Shown here: one piece after another, positions 8,871 to 17,151 of the stretch
How positions within the stretch are numbered: the stretch's first letter is position 1
How the letters are laid out: each line of letters begins with the position of its first letter
NCBI RefSeq assembly: GCF_034366625.1
Contig: NZ_JAXMIH010000006.1
Span: 682,001-746,000, forward strand
Reading direction: 5' to 3'
DNA: 64,000 nucleotides
Source of the DNA: Prosthecobacter sp.
GTDB lineage: Bacteria; Verrucomicrobiota; Verrucomicrobiia; Verrucomicrobiales; Verrucomicrobiaceae
The notes under the pieces: generated by a model
What the model saw: only the letters and a program-made list of their open reading frames with translations
The model's database searches: none
What the model was told of the DNA's origin: nothing
Made by a program: the position numbers and the translations under genes

Positions 8871-9518
8871 ATGTCGGCGACTCCCATGATATTCAGCGTA
8901 GTGCTTGGTGTGCTGTTGCTGTCTTCCACAGCACGGAGCGAGGAGAAAGCGCCCATACGACCCATCAACATATTGACGAGCATGGAGGCGCTCGACAATG
9001 CCTGGCAACTGAAGCCAGAGAACACGATCAGCATTCGGATTCTGGAAGACAAGCGCGATGCGCTTCAGCAACGGGTAGCGATCACGGGTGAGATTCATGT
9101 TCCCTATCTTGGACTGATCAAAGCCGAGGGGTTGACCTGTCGTGAGCTGGCCCTAAAAATCAAAGCCGGGCTTGAGAAGGAGTTCTTCAAGATTGCCACC
9201 GTGCTGGTCACAAAGGATGAGGATGTCATTCCAAAAGTTGTGAAGTGTTTCCTTCAACCCCCAACCGTTGTGCTCTTTGGGAAGGCAAAGCGGACCGGGA
9301 TATATGACCTCCCAACCGACAGAGACCAGACAGTGAGCGGCCTCCTTGAGAAAGCTGGTGGACATACTTCCGAAGAAACAGCGCCAAAGATCCGGGTTGT
9401 CCGCAAGACTCCTTTGGGCAACAAAACAATTCTTGTTAACTCCAAAGCTGTGCTGATACAGAAACGCCCTGAGTTTGATTTGTTCCTGCGAGAAGGTGAC
9501 GTGATGTTCGTCGAATAA
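8871..9518 (+). CDS. Polysaccharide biosynthesis/export-family protein (Poly_export + SLBB)
   Basis: A protein of 215 residues from the ATG at 8871, which gives a signal peptide (MIFSVVLGVLLLSSTARS). The frame is open upstream to 8754 but that part is not protein-like. Residues ~45-115 carry a Poly_export (Wza-type) pattern (NTISIRILEDK, VPYLGLIKAEGLT, REFF-like ends), and residues ~125-210 an SLBB-like domain (GKAKRTGIYDLP, TVSGLLEKAGG, FLREGDVMFVE). It is short for a full Wza and lacks the C-terminal membrane helix, so it is a minimal family member. No other capsule genes are adjacent. It is convergent with tyrS with a 2-base gap. Confidence 0.75.
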   Translation: MSATPMIFSVVLGVLLLSSTARSEEKAPIRPINILTSMEALDNAWQLKPENTISIRILEDKRDALQQRVAITGEIHVPYLGLIKAEGLTCRELALKIKAGLEKEFFKIATVLVTKDEDVIPKVVKCFLQPPTVVLFGKAKRTGIYDLPTDRDQTVSGLLEKAGGHTSEETAPKIRVVRKTPLGNKTILVNSKAVLIQKRPEFDLFLREGDVMFVE

Positions 9519-9520
9519 TC

Positions 9521-10786
9521 TCAAACCCCAGCCACCCGCACCGTCGCATAGCTCTTCTTGCCTTTGCGCAGGATGCAGAGTCTGCCGCCGAGGAAATGAT
9601 CGGCGCTCAGCGTCGGCACGGAGCCAGCATCCACCTGCTGGTTGTTGATGTAGAAGCCGCCGCCTTTCATCAAGCGGCCTGCATCGCCTTTGGAGGTGGC
9701 GAGGCCGAGGGTGACGAGCAGATCGGCCACCTGCGGGATGTTCGCGAGATCAACCTCAGTGCTCGGTGCAGATGCGGTGGCTTCGATGAGCGTGCCGACA
9801 TCGGCGGTCGCGAGATCAGCGCCGCCAAAGAGCGCCTGGGAGGCGAGGATGACTTTTTGCAGCTCGGCTTCGCCATGCACCATGCGCGTGACTTCGGCGG
9901 CGAGACGTTTGTGACCGCTGCGCTGTCCAGGGTTGGCGTTGTGCTCGGCCTCGATGGCCTCGATCTCTTCATGCGTGAGCAGCGTGAACTGGCGCAGGAA
10001 GCGCGGCACGTCGGGGTCTTCGGAGTTCACCCAGAACTGGTAGAAGGCATACGGACTGGTCTTCGCGGGGTCCATCCAGATGGCGCCGGCCTCGGACTTG
10101 CCGAATTTCTTGCCGGAACTCGTGGTGATGAGCGGGAAGGTGACGACGAAGGTCTGCTGGCCGCGCAGTTTGCGCACGAGGTCGATGCCGGCGGTCATGT
10201 TCCCCCACTGGTCGCTGCCGCCGATTTGCACCGTGCAGCCGTGGCGCTCGTTGAGCACGACGAAGTCATACGACTGCAAAATCATGTAGGTGAACTCGGT
10301 GAACGAGATGCCGGACTCGAGACGCGCAGCGACGGATTCCTTCGCGAGCATCCACGCGATGGTGAAATGCTTGCCCACATCGCGCAGCAGCTCGACGGCG
10401 CTCAGTTTGCAAATCCACGAGGCGTTGTCTTCGATGATGGTCTTGTCGGGAATAAGGATGCTCCTGATTTGCACCTCGATGCGCTTCACAAAGGCGGCGA
10501 CGGTCTCGGGCGTGTTGAGCGTGCGCTCGTTCGCCTTGCCGCTGGGATCGCCGATCAAACCGGTGCCGCCGCCGACGATGGCGATGGCCTTGTGCCCATG
10601 CTCCTGCACGCGGCGCAGGGCCATGAGCGGCAGGAGGTTGCCGATGTGCAGGCTGTCGGCGGTGGGGTCAAAGCCGCAATAGAAGGTCTGCTGCGTCTTG
10701 AGGGCTGCTTTGAGGGCTTCGAGGTCGCTGCACTGCTTGAGCAGGCCGCGCCATTCGAGATCGGCGATCAGGTCGGTCGTGGGCAT
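9521..10786 (-). CDS. tyrS: Tyrosine--tRNA ligase
   Basis: A protein of 421 residues, the usual length for bacterial TyrRS. It charges tRNA-Tyr with tyrosine in the cytosol. The class I signature HIGN is at residues 47-50 (FDPTADSLHIGNL), the tyrosine-binding region reads QSYDF and QIGGSDQWGN, and the KMSKS-equivalent loop is KFGKS. The C-terminal ~60 residues (DAGRLMKGGGFYINN) form an S4 RNA-binding domain that recognises the tRNA. The start MPTTDLIADLEWRG is natural. The lipoprotein gene at 10799-11308 ends 12 bases upstream, so both may lie on one transcript running from the upstream ligase-like genes. Confidence 0.97.
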   Translation of the reverse strand: MPTTDLIADLEWRGLLKQCSDLEALKAALKTQQTFYCGFDPTADSLHIGNLLPLMALRRVQEHGHKAIAIVGGGTGLIGDPSGKANERTLNTPETVAAFVKRIEVQIRSILIPDKTIIEDNASWICKLSAVELLRDVGKHFTIAWMLAKESVAARLESGISFTEFTYMILQSYDFVVLNERHGCTVQIGGSDQWGNMTAGIDLVRKLRGQQTFVVTFPLITTSSGKKFGKSEAGAIWMDPAKTSPYAFYQFWVNSEDPDVPRFLRQFTLLTHEEIEAIEAEHNANPGQRSGHKRLAAEVTRMVHGEAELQKVILASQALFGGADLATADVGTLIEATASAPSTEVDLANIPQVADLLVTLGLATSKGDAGRLMKGGGFYINNQQVDAGSVPTLSADHFLGGRLCILRKGKKSYATVRVAGV

Positions 10787-10798
10787 GAAAAGATGAAA

Positions 10799-11308
10799 TT
10801 ACGGGGTCGAACCCGGTTCACTGCGCAGGAGCTGGGAGCCGTTGAAGCGCTCGTTGGGCTTGAACAGCCAGCCGGGGCTTTCATTGACGACCTCCCAGCG
10901 GCGCAGCTCAAACTCGGGCAGGACAAGATTGCTGTTCGGGTCAAACACGCGGCGGCCGGTGTAACGGCCGTAGATGCGGTATTCGGTGTTGTGATCGTCG
11001 CCGTAGGCATAACCGCCGTCGTTCGGCTGCTCGGGCAGGCGGTTGGGGATTTTCATGTAGCGCTCGTTCATGATGACGAGCTTGGAGTTGTTCCAGCTCT
11101 CGCCCGGGCGGCGCAGGTAGCCCCAGAAGTGCGTGTGATCGAGGAAGAAACGCCTGCCGATGTAAAAATCACCCCGCGGCTCCATGGCGAGCTGCCGCTG
11201 GCGGGCCGCGCTTTGTTCTCCTGCATAGGGTGAGGAAGCGGTCTCGCAGCCGGAGATGAACAGGCTGAGAAGGCAGAACAAGGTGGAGAAGACGATGCGA
11301 GCGGACAT
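10799..11308 (-). CDS. Hypothetical lipoprotein
   Basis: About 169 residues from the ATG at 11308 (an ATG at 11320 would add four). The N-terminus MSARIVFSTLFCLLSLFISGCE is a signal peptide with lipobox ISGC, so the mature protein should be lipid-anchored. The rest is polar with many Tyr/Arg residues (FYIGRRFFLDHTHFWGYLRRPG, RIYGRYTGRRVFDP, WEVVNESPGWLF). I do not recognise a family. It lies between the O-antigen-ligase-like gene upstream (67-base gap) and tyrS downstream (12-base gap), all on the minus strand. Confidence 0.6.
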   Translation of the reverse strand: MSARIVFSTLFCLLSLFISGCETASSPYAGEQSAARQRQLAMEPRGDFYIGRRFFLDHTHFWGYLRRPGESWNNSKLVIMNERYMKIPNRLPEQPNDGGYAYGDDHNTEYRIYGRYTGRRVFDPNSNLVLPEFELRRWEVVNESPGWLFKPNERFNGSQLLRSEPGSTP

Positions 11309-11375
11309 GGCGGCGCGCATTGTGAAGCGTGGGGCCGCTGCCGCAATGGGAAAGGCGCCAGCAAGCCCATGAAAG

Positions 11376-12704
11376 TCACGCACTCTCTGCGAGGGTGCTC
11401 GCGTGTGATTTGCCGCCGCGAACGAGGGCCACCATCAGCGGCAACCAGAACAGGAGCCCTTCAAAGCGTGGCGCTGTGGCGAGCGAGGTGAGGGATTCGC
11501 CATCGAAGAGCAGACCGCCGCAGCCGAAGGCGAGCAGGGCGATCCAGGTGGCATCACCATGAACGGAGATGCGCCAGGCGCGACGAACAGCGCACATGAG
11601 CAGGCCAAGCAGCAGAACGGCTCCGATGACGCCGCCATGCACGAAGGTGGCGAAGAAGGCGCTGTGCAGATGCGACATCAGGGTGTCGTCGCTGGCCTGC
11701 AGCTCACACTGCCAGACCTCGCGCACGCCCCACTGGCCGGTGCCGAGCCAGGGGTTGTCGATGGCGTTCCAACCGGCGCGGTAGATGTCGAGGCGGCCGT
11801 TGTCGCCACGCTCCACGGCCTGCTGGAGATGGTGGGTTATGCCTGGCTGATGGGCGGCCAGTTCCGCTGATTCAACCCGCCAGCGGTCGAGTTTTGCCAG
11901 CAAGGGGGCGCTGGTGAAGTAAATCGCACCTGTGACGATGAAAACACAGGCTGCTGCCGCGCCACGCCGCCACCCGCGGGCGATGAGCAACGCCGCATGA
12001 CCGCAGAGCAGCGCCAGCATGGCACCACGACTGGCGGAAAGAAACGCCGCGAGATGCAGAAAGGCGATGGCTGCCCACATGAACCGGCGCGGCAAAGGGG
12101 TGGTCTCGTTTTCCATCAACGCCGCCAGCCAGACAGCGGCGAAACCAAAGGTGAGGCCGGTGCAGACCGGATTGAGACCCCCATGCACGAGCAGATTCGT
12201 GAGCCGTTCGCCTGCGTGATGATCCGGCAGCACAAAATACGACAGCACGATGCTGATCAGAGCGGAGAAAGCCGCAATCATGCCCGCCACCCAGCCAACA
12301 GCGTGCAAGGCCTCGGTTTTTTGCGCCTGCTGCCAGGCGAGCGTGCAGAAGAGCACGAGCAGCATCGTGCCGAGAAGACCACGAGTGATTTCTGCCGAAG
12401 CGTCGCCGTGCATGAATGCTTCGCTGAAGCAGGAGCGTGCTGTCATCCACAGCAGGAAAGCCGTTGTCAGCACGCCGCCCGGATCCACAGACCAACGCGT
12501 GAGGTTTGGCCTCCAGTCCGACCACGCGATGGCAAAGAATCCAGCAACCAGCAGCCAGCCGAGGTGCAGCCATTCATTCGGCAGGCAGGCATGCCCGGCG
12601 ATGAAGCCTGTGACGGCGGTTTGCAGCGCCACCGGTCCGGTCACGTGCTGGCGCAACGCCTGCGTCGCGAACTCGTTCGTGACTGCGGGTGCGAGAGTTC
12701 TCAT
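11376..12704 (-). CDS. O-antigen ligase / Wzy polymerase-like membrane protein
   Basis: About 442 residues when started at the ATG at 12704, which overlaps the upstream gene's stop by four bases (ATGA, 12701-12704), so the two are probably translationally coupled. It is a polytopic membrane protein with about ten hydrophobic segments and one large exported loop (about residues 285-355) holding GDNGRLDIYRAGWNAI and PWLGTGQWGV. These resemble the R..xY.xxW...PxxGxG signature of the Wzy_C/O-antigen ligase family, which transfers or polymerises glycan chains on undecaprenyl carriers at the periplasmic face. No glycan cluster surrounds it, so the exact glycan is unknown. Confidence 0.75.
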   Translation of the reverse strand: MRTLAPAVTNEFATQALRQHVTGPVALQTAVTGFIAGHACLPNEWLHLGWLLVAGFFAIAWSDWRPNLTRWSVDPGGVLTTAFLLWMTARSCFSEAFMHGDASAEITRGLLGTMLLVLFCTLAWQQAQKTEALHAVGWVAGMIAAFSALISIVLSYFVLPDHHAGERLTNLLVHGGLNPVCTGLTFGFAAVWLAALMENETTPLPRRFMWAAIAFLHLAAFLSASRGAMLALLCGHAALLIARGWRRGAAAACVFIVTGAIYFTSAPLLAKLDRWRVESAELAAHQPGITHHLQQAVERGDNGRLDIYRAGWNAIDNPWLGTGQWGVREVWQCELQASDDTLMSHLHSAFFATFVHGGVIGAVLLLGLLMCAVRRAWRISVHGDATWIALLAFGCGGLLFDGESLTSLATAPRFEGLLFWLPLMVALVRGGKSHASTLAESA

Positions 12705-13201
12705 GCCAGCCAAAGCCCGGCTGCCAGCATGACGAGCAACAGCGCGCAGGTGAGCGCCCCCGTCGCCGACTTGTGCCATGACAGTGGCTGCACCACCGCC
12801 TCGGCCGGATTGCGAGGATGGTAATACACGGGCACTTCCGCCCCCTGCCTGATGCAGGTGATGAATTGAGCGGTCAGGCTGGCTGCGTTGCGCACCGTCT
12901 GATGTGCGAAGCGGTTGCCTTCAAAGGTGCGCCCCCCCACCGTGTAGGAATAACTCAGCACCGGATCATACAGCAGGCAGCCGTCCGTGGTTTTGGTCTT
13001 TCCACGGCGCATCTCCGCCGTGAGCACACGGCCCTGGGTGCGCCGCCATCCGCGCATCGACCATGCGGCGCCAAAACGGCGCAAGAACCCAATGAAGGCG
13101 AACAGCGCGATCACCGTGCCCAGCAGCAAGACCTGCATGAGCGGCCTGGTGGTGACAGCGGCAAACCATGAGGAGAAGGAGAGAAGGACGGTGCTGGTCA
13201 T
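12701..13201 (-). CDS. DUF3592 membrane protein
   Basis: A 166-residue protein with a hydrophobic segment at residues ~20-45 (MQVLLLGTVIALFAFIGFL) and a second at the C-terminus (TGALTCALLLVMLAAGLWLA). Between them is a small soluble beta domain with the DUF3592 pattern: TQGRVLTAEM, YDPVLSYSYTVGGRTFEGNRF and VPVYYHPRNPAEAVV. The family's role is unknown. It shares a 4-base ATGA overlap with the O-antigen-ligase-like gene downstream, which suggests joint function at the envelope. Confidence 0.8.
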   Translation of the reverse strand: MTSTVLLSFSSWFAAVTTRPLMQVLLLGTVIALFAFIGFLRRFGAAWSMRGWRRTQGRVLTAEMRRGKTKTTDGCLLYDPVLSYSYTVGGRTFEGNRFAHQTVRNAASLTAQFITCIRQGAEVPVYYHPRNPAEAVVQPLSWHKSATGALTCALLLVMLAAGLWLA

Positions 13202-13231
13202 TGCGGAGTTGGTTGCGGACGGATTGCCGCG

Positions 13232-13855
13232 TCAGGACTGTTTTCGTCCAATGAAGATGCCGTAGCTCCACACACCACCGTAGGCGGAGAAGCGTTCATC
13301 GAGCAGGGGCATGAACCGTCGGCCCAGATACGGCCACAGGTGGCTTTCCATGCGCACGTGGTTCACACCCATCCAGCGGCGAAACCACGAGAAACGCGAA
13401 TGCGAAAAATCCACGACGGCGATGAGGCCGCCCTCGTCCAGATCATCCCACGCGGCGTCGATCGCCTGCTCCCAGCCCGGATTGAACATGGAGAGGGCGT
13501 ACGAGAAGAGCGCGAGATCGAAACCTGTGTGCCCGATGTGAACAGGAGCCGAGTAGGAGCGGCGCAGCAGGGTGATTTGATCATCGCGCACCTTTTGCGC
13601 GGCGATGGTGAGCATCTGCTCGGACAGATCCACGCCTGTGATGCGCGCTGCTTTGAAACGCTTCCTCAGGCCGGCCAGATTGCGTCCGGTGCCGCAACCG
13701 ACTTCAAGAATGCGTCGCGGGGAGGCCACACATTCGACGCGGCGCAGGATTTCCTCGCGCCCAAACAGGAAGCTCCAACGCGTGGCGTCGTAGATGCGCG
13801 AATGGAACTGGTAGTAGCGCTCCAGCGCGGTGTTTGGAGCCGCCGCCGCATTCAT
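13232..13855 (-). CDS. btaB: BtaB-like N-methyltransferase of betaine-lipid (DGTS) synthesis
   Basis: A protein of 207 residues from the ATG at 13855, which forms an ATGA overlap with the end of the btaA-like gene. The N-terminus YYQFHSRIYDATRWSFLFGRE is characteristic of BtaB. Then comes SAM motif I, ILEVGCGTGRNLAGL, and the acidic strand end ITGVDLSEQML. In Rhodobacter-type bacteria BtaB methylates diacylglyceryl-homoserine three times to give DGTS. Length and gene order match the known btaAB pair (BtaB about 200 residues, just downstream of BtaA). The assignment rests on sequence recall and context; a generic ubiE-like methyltransferase is the alternative if seen alone. Confidence 0.82.
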   Translation of the reverse strand: MNAAAAPNTALERYYQFHSRIYDATRWSFLFGREEILRRVECVASPRRILEVGCGTGRNLAGLRKRFKAARITGVDLSEQMLTIAAQKVRDDQITLLRRSYSAPVHIGHTGFDLALFSYALSMFNPGWEQAIDAAWDDLDEGGLIAVVDFSHSRFSWFRRWMGVNHVRMESHLWPYLGRRFMPLLDERFSAYGGVWSYGIFIGRKQS

Positions 13856-15066
13856 CCAAGCACCTCCGCAAAGTGCAGACTGCCGTAGGTGCCGACGCGG
13901 TCGAGCTGATGCAGCGCCTCGGTGCGTTCCGGGAAGAAGCGCAACCGGGCGCGCACAGACTGTGGCACAAAGCTGAGATCGAGACCGGCCGAACGCATCA
14001 GTATTTTGGCTCCTGAGGCGCTGTTGGCGAGGATCAGCTCCCATTCGTCCAGCAGGGCCGCCGTGTCATGTGCGGCGAGCCAGTCTTGATGATCCAGCAG
14101 CACAAAGTGCGTGTAGCTGCCGGGATGCTCACGCAGGAAATTCGACACGGTGGTGGTATGGCTCTTCAAACGATCCACACGTGCTTGAAGCGCAGGAAGG
14201 TTCTCCTGCTTGAGGTAATTCGGGCAGCAGCCCAGCGTGTAGGAACCGGTCATGTACACGCGCCAGAAGTAGTTGTCGGCGACGGGCAGCTCGGTGAACA
14301 CATGGCGCAGCTTATCCTTCACATAAGACGTCAGACCGCCGGGGTAGGAGTCCTGGATCAGCTTGATCTGCGGGCGCGGCACGCCGAGCAGCGTCATGAG
14401 CGTGGGCTGGCGCAGCAGCCAGTTGCTGAACGGTCCCCAAATCTCGCGCTCGAAGAGCTCATACGCCTCGCGTTGTTCCTGAAGCGAGCGGGCATCCAGC
14501 AAGCAGGCGGCGAAGTTTTTCACGTTCGGGCGCAGCTTGAAGAGCGCATTGCCCATCACATACGCGGCGATGCCTGAGGTGCCGTGGTAATAGAATGACT
14601 TCTTCAAGCTGGCGGGGTCGAAGAAGCCGATGCGCTTGTCCCAGAGCTTTTTCGCCTGGCCGGAGAGTGTTTTACGCACGCTGGCATACACGGCGGCGTA
14701 TTCGGGATGCGAGCCGAAACCAAACATTTCAAACAGTTCGTCGAAGCTGCCTTTGCGAATGAGCGCCTGCTTGAACTCCAGCAGCGCGTTTTGCCGGTAG
14801 TTCATGTCCACCGCGTGAATCTCCGCCGGATCATCGAGCAGATAATCGAGCGCGTTGCAGCCGGCGCTGGTGATCATCACCACGCGGCTGTCGCGGTCCA
14901 GTTTCATCAACTGCCGGTCGAGCCGCGGGTCCTCCCACGCCGTGTTGTAGATGAGGTTGGAGTTGTGAACATGGCGGAAGACCATGTCATGGGCCGATTT
15001 CAGGAGGCGCACCGGCCTGGGGCGCGTGGGTTTATGCAGCGTGGGCATGCGCCGCATGTGTTCCAT
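13852..15066 (-). CDS. btaA: BtaA-like DUF3419 protein: SAM:diacylglycerol 3-amino-3-carboxypropyltransferase
   Basis: A 404-residue protein of the DUF3419/BtaA family. BtaA moves the 3-amino-3-carboxypropyl group of SAM onto diacylglycerol, making diacylglyceryl-homoserine, the first step of betaine-lipid synthesis at the membrane. Recognisable segments are IYNTAWEDPRLD (about 40-51), a SAM-site-like VVMITSAGCNALDYLLDDPAEIHAVDMN split over residues 62-89, and the C-terminal FVLLDHQDWLAAHD. The length is close to characterised BtaA proteins (~400). Alternative starts MRRM and MPTL lie 3 and 6 codons in. An inverted repeat (15073-15117) lies just upstream. DGTS replaces phospholipids when phosphate is scarce, so phosphate control is expected, but I see no clear PHO box. 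Confidence 0.85.
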   Translation of the reverse strand: MEHMRRMPTLHKPTRPRPVRLLKSAHDMVFRHVHNSNLIYNTAWEDPRLDRQLMKLDRDSRVVMITSAGCNALDYLLDDPAEIHAVDMNYRQNALLEFKQALIRKGSFDELFEMFGFGSHPEYAAVYASVRKTLSGQAKKLWDKRIGFFDPASLKKSFYYHGTSGIAAYVMGNALFKLRPNVKNFAACLLDARSLQEQREAYELFEREIWGPFSNWLLRQPTLMTLLGVPRPQIKLIQDSYPGGLTSYVKDKLRHVFTELPVADNYFWRVYMTGSYTLGCCPNYLKQENLPALQARVDRLKSHTTTVSNFLREHPGSYTHFVLLDHQDWLAAHDTAALLDEWELILANSASGAKILMRSAGLDLSFVPQSVRARLRFFPERTEALHQLDRVGTYGSLHFAEVLG

Positions 15067-15072
15067 GCGTCG

Positions 15073-15117
15073 CGTCTGTGGCGAGCAAAGGAGTGTGCAT
15101 GTTTCGTCACACAGACG
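15073..15117. promoter_or_regulatory. Inverted repeat upstream of btaA
   Basis: CGTCTGTG (15073-15080) is perfectly mirrored by CACAGACG (15110-15117) with 29 bases between, in the 81-base gap between btaA and the next upstream minus-strand gene. It begins 7 bases before the btaA start. It could be an operator or a leader/terminator hairpin for the upstream gene; no T-tract supports the latter. Confidence 0.35.
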
Positions 15118-15147
15118 AACGCGTCACGATTCCGTCAGGGACACGGC

Positions 15148-15570
15148 TTAATAAAGCAGGAAGCCGATCTCGCTGTCGGTGAACTGGGTGGTGTCTTCCA
15201 CGGCCAGCAGCGCCTCAGTTTGATAAGCGGTCTCCCAAGGCGTTTCCGCCGCAGGCAGCAGCGGCACTTCCGGCGCGGGAATCGTAATCGTCTGCTCAAC
15301 GATCTGCGGGGCCACTTCCGGCTGCGTCTGTAGCACGGCAAAGGTCAGCGCGATGGCAGCGGCAGCCCCGGCAGCAAGCGCCCAGCGGCCAGCGGCGGGC
15401 GCATACGAGACATCTTCCCACCACGCGCGAACAGCGGCCAGCCAGCCACGATCCTGCGGGGTCTGGCGGGCCGCGCGCACCACGTTCTGGCTGAAATTGG
15501 AACGCGCCTCGATCTTGCGGGCTTGGGCCAGCAGCTTCGTGAGAGGGTCTTGGGGCGAGAACGGTTCCAT
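15148..15570 (-). CDS. Hypothetical single-pass membrane protein
   Basis: A protein of 140 residues from the ATG at 15570 (MEPFSPQDPLTKLLAQARKI). The 20 codons upstream in frame are not protein-like and the chosen start leaves a 44-base gap to the HIT gene. One transmembrane helix lies at about residues 77-95 (WALAAGAAAAIALTFAVL), with a cytosolic N-terminus and a Pro-rich C-terminal tail. The layout (helical head, one helix, short tail) is like small anti-sigma-type or FecR-like membrane proteins, but no sigma gene is adjacent and no motif proves it. It is likely co-transcribed with nrdR and the HIT gene. Confidence 0.55.
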   Translation of the reverse strand: MEPFSPQDPLTKLLAQARKIEARSNFSQNVVRAARQTPQDRGWLAAVRAWWEDVSYAPAAGRWALAAGAAAAIALTFAVLQTQPEVAPQIVEQTITIPAPEVPLLPAAETPWETAYQTEALLAVEDTTQFTDSEIGFLLY

Positions 15571-15614
15571 GATGACAAAAAAACAGCCGGGGCGGTCCAA
15601 AGTTGCAAAATTTC

Positions 15615-15968
15615 TCAGCCTGGAGGCCATTCCAGGCTGCGACCGGCCAAAAGATGCACATGCAGGTGCGGCACGGACTCGCCCGCGTCCTTGCCGTGAT
15701 TGATCACGAGGCGGAAACCCTTGCTGCGGTCCTTGATGCCGAGTTTGTCGGCGATTTTGCCCGCCGCGAGCAGCAAAGCTCCCAGCGTGGCCTGATCTTC
15801 GGCCACAGCCTCGCCCACGCGGGGAATGAGCTTCTTCGGCACGATCAAAACGTGCGTCGGAGCCTGCGGATTGACATCATTGAAGGCCGCGACCAGCTCG
15901 TCCTCATAAACAAGCGGGGCCGGGATTTCGCGGTCGATGATTTTTTGGAAGATGGTCTTTTCGGACAT
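15615..15968 (-). CDS. HIT family (HINT-like) nucleotide-binding hydrolase
   Basis: A 117-residue protein with the histidine triad H101-L-H103-V-H105-LL near the C-terminus and the HINT-typical N-terminus TIFQKIIDREIPAPLVYEDE. Family members hydrolyse purine nucleoside phosphoramidates and act as homodimers in the cytosol. Length and motif order match bacterial HinT. It starts 6 bases after the nrdR stop, so nrdR and this gene form an operon. Confidence 0.93.
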   Translation of the reverse strand: MSEKTIFQKIIDREIPAPLVYEDELVAAFNDVNPQAPTHVLIVPKKLIPRVGEAVAEDQATLGALLLAAGKIADKLGIKDRSKGFRLVINHGKDAGESVPHLHVHLLAGRSLEWPPG

Positions 15969-15974
15969 GGTGGA

Positions 15975-16463
15975 TTAGCGGAAAAGCTCGGGCTGCCGCC
16001 CATCGCGCGGGCGGCGTTCGCCGAGGCTCTTGATTTCGTCGATGAACTCGCCCACGTCCTCAAACTGGCGGTACACCGAGGCGTAGCGGACGTAGGCCAC
16101 ATGGTCGATGGCCTCCAGGCGGCGCATGACCTTTGCGCCGATCACGGTCGATGGAATTTCGCGGTAGCCTTCCTCTTCGAGCTCGTTGGCGATGTCATCC
16201 ACGAGTTGTTCGAGCTGCTCCATTTTGACGGGGCGCTTTTCGCAGGATTTGCGCACGCCGCCCAGCAGCTTGTCGCGGTTGAAGCTCTCGCGGGCGCCGT
16301 TGCGCTTCACCACGCGCAGTTCCTCGCGCTCGACGATCTCGTAGGTCGTGAAGCGGAAATCACACTTCATGCACTCGCGGCGTCGGCGGATGGCATGACC
16401 TTCCCGCGCCTCGCGTGAGTCGATCACTTTATCCTGGGAGCTTCCGCATTTGGGGCAGCGCAT
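15975..16463 (-). CDS. nrdR: Transcriptional repressor NrdR
   Basis: A protein of 162 residues. The N-terminal zinc ribbon is complete: C3 and C6 (MRCPKCGSSQ) with C31 and C34 (ECMKCDFRFTTYE). It is followed by the ATP-cone domain (VVKRNGARESFNRDKLLGGV, residues ~50-140) that senses ATP/dATP. NrdR represses ribonucleotide-reductase genes by binding NrdR boxes. No nrd gene or paired NrdR box is visible in this window. It is divergent from the coaC-type gene across a 137-base gap. Confidence 0.96.
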   Translation of the reverse strand: MRCPKCGSSQDKVIDSREAREGHAIRRRRECMKCDFRFTTYEIVEREELRVVKRNGARESFNRDKLLGGVRKSCEKRPVKMEQLEQLVDDIANELEEEGYREIPSTVIGAKVMRRLEAIDHVAYVRYASVYRQFEDVGEFIDEIKSLGERRPRDGRQPELFR

Positions 16464-16600
16464 TCAGTCGGGGGTTGGGGCGCGGAATGTGCTTTCTCGC
16501 AGGCACTAAGGCAAGTCCCTTCGTAGTTCGGCTCGGCCTTCGTCGCCTTGGCGAAGAAGGAGCTTTGCGGGCTCATTTTCGCGTTTATCGTCACCTCAAC

Positions 16601-17143
16601 ATGTCCCGCATCATTCTCGGCGTCACCGGTTCCATCGCAGCCTACAAGGCGGCGGATCTCGCCAGCCAGCTAACCATGGCGGGTCATGTGGTGACATGCG
16701 TTTTGACCAAAGCCGCGCTAGAATTCGTCACGCCGCTCACGCTGGGCACGCTGTCGAAGAATCCGGTCATCACCGACCTGTTTGCTGAAAAAGAAGGCTG
16801 GCAGCCCGGTCACATTCAGCTCGCCGATGAAGCCGATCTGCTCCTCATCGCCCCTGCCACCGCGAATATTCTGGCCGCCATGGCCCACGGCTTCGCCAAC
16901 GACGCCCTCACCGCCATCGCGCTCGCCACGCGTGCCCCCATTTTGATCGCCCCGGCCATGAACGGCAAAATGTGGCAGCATCCGGCCACGCTGAAGAACG
17001 TCGAAACCCTGCGCGGCTTCGGCGCGCAATTCGTCGAACCCGCCGAAGGCATGCTCGCCTGCGGCTACGAAGGCTTCGGACGGCTGGCGGAGGTCGAAAC
17101 GATCCTCCAGGCCGTCGAAGCGGTGCTCGGCGCGAAGCGATGA
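16601..17143 (+). CDS. coaC: Phosphopantothenoylcysteine decarboxylase (CoaC-type flavoprotein)
   Basis: A protein of 180 residues from the ATG at 16601 (MSRIILGVTGSIAAYKAAD), the standard N-terminus of this FMN flavoprotein family; the in-frame extension upstream is not protein-like. Key features are the catalytic His of GH71IQL, the PAMN motif at 118-121 (APAMNGKMW) that holds the substrate and FMN, and C154 in LACGYEGFGRL on the substrate-recognition clamp. The enzyme decarboxylates 4'-phospho-N-pantothenoylcysteine in coenzyme A synthesis. It lacks the CoaB synthetase half of the usual bacterial fusion, so CoaB must be encoded elsewhere. Confidence 0.88.
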   Translation: MSRIILGVTGSIAAYKAADLASQLTMAGHVVTCVLTKAALEFVTPLTLGTLSKNPVITDLFAEKEGWQPGHIQLADEADLLLIAPATANILAAMAHGFANDALTAIALATRAPILIAPAMNGKMWQHPATLKNVETLRGFGAQFVEPAEGMLACGYEGFGRLAEVETILQAVEAVLGAKR

Positions 17144-17151
17144 GTTCGGGG

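Noticed and set aside
9596-11233. 545-codon open frame opposite tyrS and the lipoprotein gene
   Set aside because: The minus strand encodes an unmistakable TyrRS; the plus frame is low-complexity and matches nothing.
15067-15147. PHO box upstream of btaA
   Set aside because: CTGTG-like sequences occur near 15075 and 15110, but they form an inverted repeat, not the direct CTGTCAT-type repeats with 11-base period expected for PhoB.
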